DNA from: Hyphomicrobiales bacterium
Lineage (GTDB): Bacteria > Pseudomonadota > Alphaproteobacteria > Rhizobiales > Rhizobiaceae
Direction of reading: 5' to 3'
DNA: 64,000 nucleotides
NCBI GenBank assembly: GCA_900472575.1
Contig: UCIV01000033.1
Span: forward strand, 124,001-188,000
Part shown: piece by piece, positions 25,336 to 33,392 of the stretch
How positions within the stretch are numbered: position 1 is the first letter of the stretch
Layout of the letters: every line of letters begins with the position of its first letter
The notes under the pieces: generated by a model
The model's database searches: none
What the model was told of the DNA's origin: nothing
Seen by the model: the letters and a program-made list of their open reading frames with translations, nothing else
Position numbers and translations under genes: made by a program

Positions 25336-26079
25336 ATGATATTCGATTTTTCCTGTCTGCAGATTTCCTCCTTGTGGGAGCGGCTTATCGGTGCGATCGG
25401 CGATGCCGCCGGTAGCGCGCTGGGGCGCGTGGTGGAGGCTATCCGCACGCTTTTCGAGGGGGATCCCGAGACCCGCCGGCAGGTTTCCTTCTCCGTTGCC
25501 ATCATCGCGCTGTCCGCGAAGATGGCCAAAGCGGATGGAATCGTCACCGAAGCGGAAGTGAAGGCGTTCCAGCAAATCTTCGATTTTCCGGATGAAGAAG
25601 CCCGCAACGTCGCGCGTTTATACAATCTCGCGCGTCAGGACGTGGCCGGTTATGAGGCCTATGCGTCCAAGCTCTCAAACCTTTGCAGTTCGGGAGCTGC
25701 CGAGAACTGCCCGATGCTCGAGAGTGTCGTGGATGGGCTTTTCCATATCGCCAAGGCGGATGGCCTGGTGCATGAGAAGGAGCTTCTGTTCCTCGGCCGT
25801 ATTGCGGAAATCTTCCGGATAGATGACGAACATTTCCGCCGAATCATGGCGCGGCACGTGCATCTCGATGGTCGGGATCCGTATCTGGTGCTCGGCGTTT
25901 CCCCCGAGGATGATTTCGCTGCGATCCGCAAGCAATACCGCCTTCTTGTCTCCGAACATCATCCGGACCGTTTGATTGCGCGGGGCGTGCCTGCCACGCT
26001 TCACGCTGCCGCAAACGAGCGGATGGCTGCGCTGAACGCGGCTTATAAGGCGATCGAGAAAGAGCGTCGCGCAGCATGA
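25336..26079 (+). CDS. DjlA-like co-chaperone (TerB domain plus J domain)
   Basis: About 247 residues: an N-terminal helical segment, a TerB-like all-helical domain (about 48-165, with two acidic KADG repeats, AKMAKADGIVTEAEVK and HIAKADGLVHEKEL), and a C-terminal J domain (181-245) containing the essential HPD at 209-211 (SEHHPDR). DjlA proteins stimulate the ATPase of DnaK. E. coli DjlA has an N-terminal membrane anchor that is not evident here. The start is uncertain: ATG 25336 has only AGG three bases upstream, a GTG pair lies at 25282-25285, and homologs could begin near SSLWERL with a TTG. The stop overlaps the amidase start as ATGA. Confidence 0.85.
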   Translation: MIFDFSCLQISSLWERLIGAIGDAAGSALGRVVEAIRTLFEGDPETRRQVSFSVAIIALSAKMAKADGIVTEAEVKAFQQIFDFPDEEARNVARLYNLARQDVAGYEAYASKLSNLCSSGAAENCPMLESVVDGLFHIAKADGLVHEKELLFLGRIAEIFRIDDEHFRRIMARHVHLDGRDPYLVLGVSPEDDFAAIRKQYRLLVSEHHPDRLIARGVPATLHAAANERMAALNAAYKAIEKERRAA

Positions 26080-26849
26080 GTGATTTCGTTGCGGACTATG
26101 CGGCAGCATCTGTCCGGCCGTCTCCCAATCACGGGGAGCGAGTTTCCGGCCGTCAACCTGATGCAATCATCCTTCACTATACCGGCATGCCGGACGCCGA
26201 TCAGGCGCTGAACTGGCTCTGTAAAGAGGAGAGCCAAGTTTCCAGCCATTACTTCGTTCATGAGGACGGGCGTGTGATCCAGCTCGTGCCGGAGACGCGG
26301 CGTGCATGGCATGCAGGAAAAAGTGCTTGGGCGGGAGAGGTCGATATCAATTCCTGTTCGATCGGTATCGAGATCGCCAATCCCGGGCATCCGGGCGGGC
26401 TTCCGATGTTTCCTGCCGACCAGATCGAAGCGGTGGTTCAATTGTGTCTGGATTGCGGCGAGCGGTGGTCCATAAGGCCGGAACGGGTGCTCGGTCACTC
26501 CGATGTCGCGCCAATCCGCAAGGTTGATCCGGGCGAGAATTTTCCGTGGAAGCGGCTGTATGATGCGGGTGTTGGTCATTGGGTCGACGCAAGTCCGATT
26601 GCCGGCGGGCGGTTCTTCCAGTTGGGCGAGGCGGGGCAGCCCATCGAGGCGCTGCAATCGATGCTATCCTTCTACGGCTACGATCTTGAGATAACAGGCA
26701 ATTTCTGCGACCGCACCAAGGGTGTGCTGGAAGCGTTTCAGCGGCATTTTCGTCCGGCGCTGGTCGATGGAATAGCCGATTTCTCCACGATCGATACCTT
26801 GCACCGATTGCTGACCTCGTTGCCGAAATATAGCCAGGTAGAAATCTGA
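26076..26849 (+). CDS. N-acetylmuramoyl-L-alanine amidase, AmpD/AmiD-like
   Basis: A 257-residue zinc amidase (Amidase_2/PGRP fold) cutting between MurNAc (or anhydroMurNAc) and L-Ala. Zn ligands are His34 (IILHYTGM), His141 and Asp151 (LGHSDVAPIRKVDPG), with HAGKSAW and SIGIEIAN typical. The C-terminal part (about 190-250) is a peptidoglycan-binding repeat (LGEAGQPIEALQSMLSFYGY). No signal peptide is seen, so it probably works in the cytoplasm on recycled muropeptides as AmpD does, though the wall-binding domain is more like AmiD. Its ATG overlaps the djlA-like stop, so the two are translationally coupled. Confidence 0.92.
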   Translation: MSDFVADYAAASVRPSPNHGERVSGRQPDAIILHYTGMPDADQALNWLCKEESQVSSHYFVHEDGRVIQLVPETRRAWHAGKSAWAGEVDINSCSIGIEIANPGHPGGLPMFPADQIEAVVQLCLDCGERWSIRPERVLGHSDVAPIRKVDPGENFPWKRLYDAGVGHWVDASPIAGGRFFQLGEAGQPIEALQSMLSFYGYDLEITGNFCDRTKGVLEAFQRHFRPALVDGIADFSTIDTLHRLLTSLPKYSQVEI

Positions 26850-27096
26850 TCTCCTGAGAGTTGTAAGGTAGTAAAAACGTCGTTTTGCTGCGCTGCCACA
26901 GACTTTCCTTAATAACCGGGTTTAAGCAGTGGCTCGCGCAATCGCCTTGTAGGCGGGGATTGCAAAGAAAAACGAACGGGTTTCGTCAACGGTTGCATCG
27001 TCTTTCCGGCATTGCTTCCGAAGGATCGGCATGTGCCGGCCGCGAGCCTTTCAGGTCCATGAGTTGAAGGACCTTACCCGGAGACTGACTTACTTC

Positions 27097-27732
27097 ATGA
27101 GAATGCTGGCTATTGCAGCCGCAGCGGGCGTGATTGCGCTTGCTGCGGGTACGGATTTCGTGCGCGCCGAAGACGGTGGGGAGACGACGAACTCTACAGA
27201 AAAACAGGTCATCAAGCCCTGGGAAACGCGCGAAACCACCATGCAGGCCAAGACGCCGGAAGATCAGCCTTCGCTTCGCCAGTCGCGTTACGAGGGTTTG
27301 ATTCGTCAATATGCCGATCAATACGGCGTTCCGACCGAGCTGGCGATGGCTGTCGTGCGGATCGAAAGCAATTTCCAGCCGATGGCAAAGGGAAGCGCGG
27401 GAGAGATCGGCCTGATGCAGATCAAGCCTGCAACGGCCAAGCTGATGGGGTACAGGGGGCGTGCCTCCGGTCTCTATGATCCTGAAACCAACATTCGCTA
27501 TGGTATGAAATATCTCGCCGGCGCGCATGAACTCGGTGATGGAAAGCTCTGCCGGACCATCCTCAAATACAATGCCGGCCATGGTGCAAAGCGCATGAAC
27601 CCGGTGTCGCAGCGTTACTGCAACAAGGTTGAGATGGTGATTGCCTCAATGGATCGCGCCAAGCCGGAAGAGGCTGTTTCCTATGCGACGGTGGCGCTGG
27701 ATTATGGTCGCACCTACCCGTTGATGTTCTGA
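27097..27732 (+). CDS. Periplasmic lytic transglycosylase (SLT domain)
   Basis: A 211-residue exported SLT-family lytic transglycosylase. A signal peptide (residues 1-24, cleavage near VRA-ED) precedes a short polar linker and the catalytic domain: Glu90 in AMAVVRIESNFQP, then GEIGLMQIKPATAKLMGY, YDPETNIRYGMKYL, and ILKYNAGHG. ATG 27097 (or 27103) starts the signal peptide; the longer frame to 27031 is unlikely. It lies 247 bases after the amidase on the same strand, in a segment with no recognisable feature, and about 90 bases before rnpB. It may help with wall remodelling at division along with the neighbouring amidase and dcw genes. Confidence 0.9.
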   Translation: MRMLAIAAAAGVIALAAGTDFVRAEDGGETTNSTEKQVIKPWETRETTMQAKTPEDQPSLRQSRYEGLIRQYADQYGVPTELAMAVVRIESNFQPMAKGSAGEIGLMQIKPATAKLMGYRGRASGLYDPETNIRYGMKYLAGAHELGDGKLCRTILKYNAGHGAKRMNPVSQRYCNKVEMVIASMDRAKPEEAVSYATVALDYGRTYPLMF

Positions 27733-27825
27733 TTCCGGAAAACGCTCGAAGCGCTTTACATCCCACGCATTCTGCGAATTCTTTGCTCTGTGCTGTGGCG
27801 TTTGCGGATCAAACCGTTTAAGGAG

Positions 27826-28235
27826 CCGGTGCCAGTTGGCCGGGCAGCCGCGCTTTACCAATGTCGAAAGACGGTAGGGTGAGGAAAGTCCGGGCTCCAC
27901 GGAAACACGGTGCCGGATAACGTCCGGCGGGGGCGACCCTAGGGAAAGTGCCACAGAAAGCAAACCGCCTCGCTATATGCGGGGTAAGGGTGAAAGGGTG
28001 GGGTAAGAGCCCACCGCGCCTCTGGTGACAGCGGCGGCAAGGTAAACCCCACCGGGAGCAAGACCGAATAGGGATGACGCGGGGCGCCAAAAGCGCCTAC
28101 AGCCTGTTTCTGGGCCAGTCATCCGGGTGGGTTGCGTGAGGCGATGTGCAAGCATCGTCCCAGATGAATGGCTGCCACGTTCCGGTGCTTGCATCGGAGC
28201 CATACAGAACCCGGCTTACAGGCCAACTGGCGAAT
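27826..28235 (+). ncRNA. rnpB: RNase P RNA (type A)
   Basis: The catalytic RNA of RNase P, which trims the 5' leaders of pre-tRNAs. Conserved blocks are present in order: GAGGAAAGTCCGGGCTCC near 27880-27897, GGGGTAAGAGCCCACCG near 28001, GGCAAGGTAAACCCC near 28036, and ACAGAACCCGGCTTACAGGCC near 28204. The P1 helix is perfect: GCCAGTTGGCC at 27831-27841 pairs with GGCCAACTGGC at 28221-28231. The length of about 410 bases is normal for alphaproteobacteria. Exact ends are uncertain by a few bases. Confidence 0.97.
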
Positions 28236-28637
28236 CTGACCTGATAATGCGGCGGTGATGTAACGTCTTCTTCTCGCTGTCAGCGTCCGGCTGCTCTCCC
28301 GTTCTTCGAGAAAGTGGAGAGTTTTCATTATTTCAATAGCTTAATCGATGTTTATCCGACGTTTTCGAGTGCCTCTCTCCGATCGCAAAACCCGCCTTGG
28401 TAATGTTTTGTTAAACTTAACGGGTCATAAATAAATGCATGTAGGAAGGGGTTTTCAAGGCTCGTTCCGTGGGTGTCTCTTTAGTCGATCGTTCTTTCAT
28501 TTTTCTCTGCTGCGAGGGGCGATGTTTGCCTTGGTAATCGGTTGTCTCGGTTCCTTGCGGATGGTCGTGAATTGAAGGTGGGCTTTCCGGCGGAAGGGGC
28601 TGTTGTTTTTCTGCTCTAATTGCAGTGAGAGTGCAGT
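28236..28637. other. Leader region between rnpB and rsmH, without mraZ
   Basis: About 400 bases with no convincing gene. It should carry the rnpB 3' end and the promoter of the first dcw operon. mraZ, which often begins the dcw cluster, would need about 430 bases and is not here, nor is a clear array of GTGGG-type MraZ boxes. An AT-rich stretch at 28400-28440 is a possible promoter. A 17-codon frame at 28522-28575 follows GAGGGGCG and could be a leader peptide, but the support is weak. Confidence 0.6.
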
Positions 28638-29663
28638 ATGGCGAATGGGTCTGATGGTGCTGAGGTCGAGACCGAAACTGGGTCTGCGCGCCATATCCCG
28701 GTTATGCTTGGGGAAGTGGTTGCTGCGCTTCAGCCTGAAGCGGGCAAGGTCATTCTCGATGGCACTTTTGGTGCAGGCGGATATACGTCCGCGCTTCTTT
28801 CTGCCGGTTCTTCGGTAATTGCTCTCGATCGCGATCCGACTGCGATCTCTGCAGGTCAGGCGCTGGTTCAGAAGAGCGAGGGACGGCTGTCCCTTATCCA
28901 TTCCGAGTTCTCCCGTCTTGCGGAGTATGTTCCCGATGGCGGTTTGGATGGTGTCGTCTTTGATATCGGCGTGTCGTCGATGCAGATCGATGAGGCTGAA
29001 CGCGGCTTTTCGTTTCAGCGCAATGGGCCGCTCGATATGCGTATGTCGTCTTCGGGTGTTTCCGCCGCTGATGTCGTCAATCGGGCCAAGGTCGGTGACC
29101 TTATTCGGATTTTCGGATTTCTCGGTGAAGAAAAGCATCCTGGGCGTATTGCTCGCGCCATCGAAAAGCGGCGTGCGACACAGTTGTTCGAAACAACACG
29201 CGATCTCGCCAATCTGATCGAGAGCGTCAATCCGCGCAAAGCCAAGGATAAGATTCATCCGGCGACTCGTGTCTTTCAGGCGCTTCGGATTTTCGTGAAT
29301 GACGAGCTTGGGGAACTGGCTCGTGCGCTTTTTGCCGCCGAGCGGTCGCTTAAGCCGGGCGGTCGTCTGGTTGTCGTAACGTTTCATTCTCTCGAAGATC
29401 GGATCGTGAAGCAATTTTTCTCCGATCGTTCAGGTAAGGCTTCCGGCTCGCGACATATGCCGGCGGTCGAGGTTCGTTCCGCTGTTTTCGAATTTCCGGG
29501 CAAGCAGATGATTGCCGCTGGCGAGGCCGAGGCTGAGGTCAATCCGCGTGCACGGTCCGCCAAGCTGCGTATGGGCGTTCGTACCGAAGCCAAGCCTGGT
29601 GCTGACGACTTGTCTATTTTCTCGCTGCCTGAGCTGGCCAGCCTTGCGACCATGGGAGCCTGA
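28638..29663 (+). CDS. rsmH: 16S rRNA (cytosine-1402-N4)-methyltransferase
   Basis: A 341-residue RsmH (MraW) that methylates N4 of C1402 in the ribosomal P site. Recognisable parts are HIPVMLGEVVAAL, the SAM site LDGTFGAGGYTSALL, VIALDRDPTAI, FDIGVSSMQID, RGFSFQRNGPLDMRM and the C-terminal VTFHSLEDRIVKQFF. It is the first gene of the dcw run here. The N-terminus is preceded by about 20 extra polar residues that are not part of the fold. ftsL begins two bases after the stop. Confidence 0.96.
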   Translation: MANGSDGAEVETETGSARHIPVMLGEVVAALQPEAGKVILDGTFGAGGYTSALLSAGSSVIALDRDPTAISAGQALVQKSEGRLSLIHSEFSRLAEYVPDGGLDGVVFDIGVSSMQIDEAERGFSFQRNGPLDMRMSSSGVSAADVVNRAKVGDLIRIFGFLGEEKHPGRIARAIEKRRATQLFETTRDLANLIESVNPRKAKDKIHPATRVFQALRIFVNDELGELARALFAAERSLKPGGRLVVVTFHSLEDRIVKQFFSDRSGKASGSRHMPAVEVRSAVFEFPGKQMIAAGEAEAEVNPRARSAKLRMGVRTEAKPGADDLSIFSLPELASLATMGA

Positions 29664-29665
29664 CG

Positions 29666-30130
29666 ATGCTGAGGAGTTTCGATCTCGTCCTGATCGGCGT
29701 GATGACCACGATGGCGGTCGTTACCTACACGATCAAGCATCGAGCGGACGAAAAGCTGAGCGAAGTTCGCCGGCTCGAGGCTGAGATCAGGCTTGAACGC
29801 GACACGATCGATCTTCTGAAGGCCGACTGGGCTCTCGTGACGCAGCCGAACCGCCTGCAGCCATTGATTAAGAATTACGATTCGGAGCTTGGTCTTGTTC
29901 CCACGCAGCCGACACAGCTCGCAATGCCAAAGGAGCTGCCCATGCACAGATCGCAACTCCCGCAGCCCGATACGACGATTGAGGATATTATCGCCGGCAA
30001 GAACGGTGAGGTAGCTGCGGCTCTCAAGGGAGTGGAGCAGGCGAAGGCAACGCCGGCTCCCAAGGTTCCATTGCCGCTGCCTCGAGGATGGGCGCCGGAT
30101 AATATGTCCACTGGCTCGGTGAGGCGCTGA
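29666..30130 (+). CDS. ftsL: Cell division protein FtsL
   Basis: A 154-residue bitopic protein: short cytoplasmic N-terminus, one transmembrane helix (about residues 6-23), then a coiled-coil-prone periplasmic stretch (DEKLSEVRRLEAEIRLERDTIDLLKADWALVTQPNRLQPL). It belongs to the FtsQLB subcomplex that activates septal synthesis. The C-terminal 60 residues are Pro/Ala-rich, longer than in the E. coli protein (121 aa) and typical of alphaproteobacterial forms. Identification depends on topology and position between rsmH and ftsI. Its stop overlaps the ftsI ATG (TGATG). Confidence 0.9.
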   Translation: MLRSFDLVLIGVMTTMAVVTYTIKHRADEKLSEVRRLEAEIRLERDTIDLLKADWALVTQPNRLQPLIKNYDSELGLVPTQPTQLAMPKELPMHRSQLPQPDTTIEDIIAGKNGEVAAALKGVEQAKATPAPKVPLPLPRGWAPDNMSTGSVRR

Positions 30131-31875
30131 TGTCTTTTCTTTCTAAAGTTATGGTGGTCAAACGCCGGGCGCATTTTTCATCTGACCGCAAGGGCAGGTC
30201 TGCCGTTGGCGGCGCTGCGTTTGAAGGAACGCGCAAGAAGAAATCTGCGCAGGCGCGCAATCGCGTGGGTCTGCTGATTGCCGGTTTCGCCGTGGTTTAC
30301 GTCGTGATCGGCGGCCGTCTTACGCAGTATGGTATGGCCCAGCCGGAGACGACCTCGAGCATCCTGCCTGCGGATCGGCTGATGGCCTCGCGCCCGGATA
30401 TCGTCGACCGTAACGGCGCGATCCTTGCGACGGACATTCGCACCGTCTCGCTGTTCGCCGAGCCGCACAAGATTGTCGATGCCGACGAGGTGGTCGAGAA
30501 GCTTTCGACCGTACTGACTGATCTCGACGTCAAGTCGACCTATTCGAGGCTCAAGTCCAATTCGCGTTTCCAGTGGCTGCGTCGCCAGTTGACGCCGAAG
30601 CAGCAAAGCCAGATCCTTGCGCTCGGTATTCCGGGTATCGGTTTCAGGCCCGAGAAGCGCCGCTTCTATCCCGGCGGACGCACGGCCGCTCATATCGTCG
30701 GTTACGTGAATATCGACAATCGTGGCGTTGCTGGCATGGAGCGCTATGTCGACAGCCAGGGACTTGCAGACCTTGCCTCTGTCGGCATGACCTCGAACCA
30801 GCCGCTGGAGCCGGTCAAGCTTTCCATCGACTTGAGAGTTCAGGCGATCGTGCAGGATGTCGTTTCTTCCTCGATCGGCAAGTACCATTCGATCGGCGCC
30901 GGTGCTGTGGTGTTCGATGTCCATACCGGTGAAATCCTCGGCATGGCATCTGCCCCTGACTTCGACCCGAATGATCCCGCTGCCGGCGGAGAAGAGGGCT
31001 GGTTCAACCGCATGTCGAACGGCACGTTCGAGATGGGCTCGACATTCAAGTCGTTCACGCTGGCCATGGGCCTCGACGACGGCAAGATGAACATCAACAG
31101 TACTTTCGATGCGCGTTTCCCGATCCGTATCGGCGGGTTCACCATCAAGGATTTCCACGGCAAGGGACGCGTGTTGAGCGTGCCTGAGATCTTCCAGTAT
31201 TCGTCGAACATCGGTACGGCGAAGATTGCCGACGCCGTCGGCATCGATGGCCACAAGGACTTTTTGACGCGTCTCGGCCTTTTGTCGAGAATGAAGACGG
31301 AATTGCCCGAGGTGGCTATGCCGAGCCAGCCGCGGCAATGGAAGAAGATCAACTCGATCACCATTTCCTTCGGACACGGCGTATCCACCACCCCGTTGCA
31401 GACGGCGGTTGCCGGTGCTGCACTGGTCAACGGCGGCAAGCTGATCTCGCCGACCTTCCTGCCGCGCACGAGGGAAGAGGCAGATCTGGTCGCGACCCAG
31501 GTGCTAAAGCCGTCTACAAGCCGCGATATGCGCTATCTGTTCGAATGGAACGGTGCCAACGGTTCGGGCCGAAATGCGCGCGTCGATGGTTTCGATGTCG
31601 GCGGCAAGACGGGTACGGCCGACAAGGTCGTCAACGGACGTTATGCGCATGACAAGAACTTCAACGCGTTCCTGTCGGCCTTTCCGATGGACAATCCCAG
31701 ATATGTGGTCCTGAGCTTCAGCGACGAGCCGAAGACGGACAAGGGCAATGGTGCGGCGCTCGCTGCCACCTCGGCGGCGCCGATGGTCAAGGAGATCATC
31801 AGCCGTTCGGCTCCCATTCTCGGTGTAAAGCCGAAATTCGGCAATGACGGTTCTGCCCTGCTTGTGTCTTATTGA
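30130..31875 (+). CDS. ftsI: Septal peptidoglycan transpeptidase FtsI (PBP3)
   Basis: A 581-residue class B penicillin-binding protein that cross-links septal peptidoglycan. A basic cytoplasmic N-terminus is followed by a transmembrane helix (about 50-68), the pedestal domain, and a transpeptidase domain with active Ser304 in STFK (304-307), SSN at 358-360 and KTGT from Lys493. Its ATG shares a base with the ftsL stop. It partners FtsW, which is encoded further along the cluster. The N-terminal extension before the membrane helix is long and Lys/Arg-rich. Confidence 0.96.
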   Translation: MSFLSKVMVVKRRAHFSSDRKGRSAVGGAAFEGTRKKKSAQARNRVGLLIAGFAVVYVVIGGRLTQYGMAQPETTSSILPADRLMASRPDIVDRNGAILATDIRTVSLFAEPHKIVDADEVVEKLSTVLTDLDVKSTYSRLKSNSRFQWLRRQLTPKQQSQILALGIPGIGFRPEKRRFYPGGRTAAHIVGYVNIDNRGVAGMERYVDSQGLADLASVGMTSNQPLEPVKLSIDLRVQAIVQDVVSSSIGKYHSIGAGAVVFDVHTGEILGMASAPDFDPNDPAAGGEEGWFNRMSNGTFEMGSTFKSFTLAMGLDDGKMNINSTFDARFPIRIGGFTIKDFHGKGRVLSVPEIFQYSSNIGTAKIADAVGIDGHKDFLTRLGLLSRMKTELPEVAMPSQPRQWKKINSITISFGHGVSTTPLQTAVAGAALVNGGKLISPTFLPRTREEADLVATQVLKPSTSRDMRYLFEWNGANGSGRNARVDGFDVGGKTGTADKVVNGRYAHDKNFNAFLSAFPMDNPRYVVLSFSDEPKTDKGNGAALAATSAAPMVKEIISRSAPILGVKPKFGNDGSALLVSY

Positions 31876-31931
31876 GCGACAACAACTCGAGCGGCGATTC
31901 GTGAGCGCCGCTCGAAAAATGGAACAGACTG

Positions 31932-33392
31932 ATGAAACTGCGCGATCTTGCCGGTCCGGATTTTCCGGAAGTTAACGACCTTCTCGCTGGCCCCCTTGGA
32001 GACCTCGAGATTAGCGGGATTTCCCTGGACAGCCGCAAGATCGAGCCGGGCATGCTGTTTGCTGCTCTGGCTGGCGTCAAGGCCGACGGGCAGGGCTTTA
32101 TCGGCGATGCTGCGGCGCGTGGCGCCGTAGTCGCGGTGTCGGCGCATCCGGTCGAAGCGAAAATCCCGGTTCTCGTCGTTTCCAATCCACGCCGTTTCGT
32201 TGCATTGGCAGCGGCCAGGTTCTTCGGCAAGCAGCCCGAAACGATGGTGGCGGTGACCGGTACGGCGGGCAAGACATCGGTTGCGTCATTCGTCCGGCAG
32301 GTCTGGGCGAAGGCCGGGTTGAACGCGGCACAGATCGGCACGACCGGCGTCATTTCTCCGAGCCGCAATGATTATGGATCGCTGACGACGCCCGATCCGG
32401 TGGAGCTGCAGAAGCTTCTTGCCGAACTGGCTGATGAAGGCGTGACGCACGCAGCAATGGAGGCATCCAGCCACGGGCTCGACCAGTCGCGTCTCGATGG
32501 CGTCAGGCTTTCCGCTGCAGCCTTTACCAATCTCGGTCGCGACCACATGGATTATCATCCGACGGTCGAGGACTATATGGCCGCGAAGATGCGGCTGTTC
32601 GATACGCTGATGCCGAAGGGCTCTCCGGCTGTCATTTTTGCTGACGATGCATGGTCCGAGGAAGCTATCCGGGTTGCCAAGGCTTCAGGCCTCGATGTGC
32701 GGACGGTTGGGCGCAAGGGCGATTATCTCTGCATCAAACGCGTCGAGCATTTCCGCCACAAGCAAATGGCCGAAGTGCATCACAACGGGCAGATTTTCGA
32801 AATCGACATTCCGCTTGCCGGTGATTTCCAGCTTGCCAATGCGCTGGTCGCGGCGGGTCTCGCAATTTCGACGGGTGTCGAGCCTAAGACCGCTTTCAAG
32901 GCGCTTGAGACCCTGACCGGCGCTGCCGGACGACTGGAGCTCGTCGGCCATACCAAGGATGGCGCGCTTGCCTATGTCGATTATGCCCACAAGCCGGATG
33001 CGCTGGAAAAGGTGCTGACCGCGGTGCGGCCGTTTACCAGCGGCAAGGTGCTTGTCGTGTTCGGCTGCGGCGGCGACCGCGACAAGGGCAAGCGTCCGAT
33101 CATGGGGGATATTGCCACGCGTCTGGCCGATGTCGTCGTCGTCACCGACGATAACCCCCGTTCCGAGGTTCCGGAAGTCATTCGCTCCGAGATCATGGCG
33201 GCTGCACCGGGGGCGATCGAGATCGGCGACCGGGCAAGCGCCATCCGCCACGCCGTGAACCTGCTCAAATCGGGCGATACGTTGATCGTTGCCGGCAAGG
33301 GGCACGAGGAAGGGCAGACGATCGGAGCGACGGTATTGCCGTTCTCGGATCATGTCGAAATACGCCGTGCATTGGAGGAGAGGGTATCGTGA
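31932..33392 (+). CDS. murE: UDP-MurNAc-L-Ala-D-Glu:meso-DAP ligase
   Basis: A 486-residue cytoplasmic Mur ligase adding the third residue to the stem peptide. The ATP site is VAVTGTAGKTS, and the DNPR motif in VVTDDNPRSE marks selectivity for meso-diaminopimelate, as expected for a Gram-negative. The three-domain order (UDP-binding, central ATPase, C-terminal Rossmann) is intact. It overlaps the murF GTG start by four bases. A 56-base gap separates it from ftsI. Confidence 0.96.
   Translation: MKLRDLAGPDFPEVNDLLAGPLGDLEISGISLDSRKIEPGMLFAALAGVKADGQGFIGDAAARGAVVAVSAHPVEAKIPVLVVSNPRRFVALAAARFFGKQPETMVAVTGTAGKTSVASFVRQVWAKAGLNAAQIGTTGVISPSRNDYGSLTTPDPVELQKLLAELADEGVTHAAMEASSHGLDQSRLDGVRLSAAAFTNLGRDHMDYHPTVEDYMAAKMRLFDTLMPKGSPAVIFADDAWSEEAIRVAKASGLDVRTVGRKGDYLCIKRVEHFRHKQMAEVHHNGQIFEIDIPLAGDFQLANALVAAGLAISTGVEPKTAFKALETLTGAAGRLELVGHTKDGALAYVDYAHKPDALEKVLTAVRPFTSGKVLVVFGCGGDRDKGKRPIMGDIATRLADVVVVTDDNPRSEVPEVIRSEIMAAAPGAIEIGDRASAIRHAVNLLKSGDTLIVAGKGHEEGQTIGATVLPFSDHVEIRRALEERVS

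Noticed and set aside
28522..28575. 17-codon frame before rsmH as a leader peptide
   Set aside because: Although GAGGGGCG precedes it, there is no attenuator hairpin or amino-acid run to support a regulatory role.
29015..30260. Minus-strand frames opposite rsmH, ftsL and ftsI
   Set aside because: All lie wholly over strong dcw genes and have atypical amino acid content.
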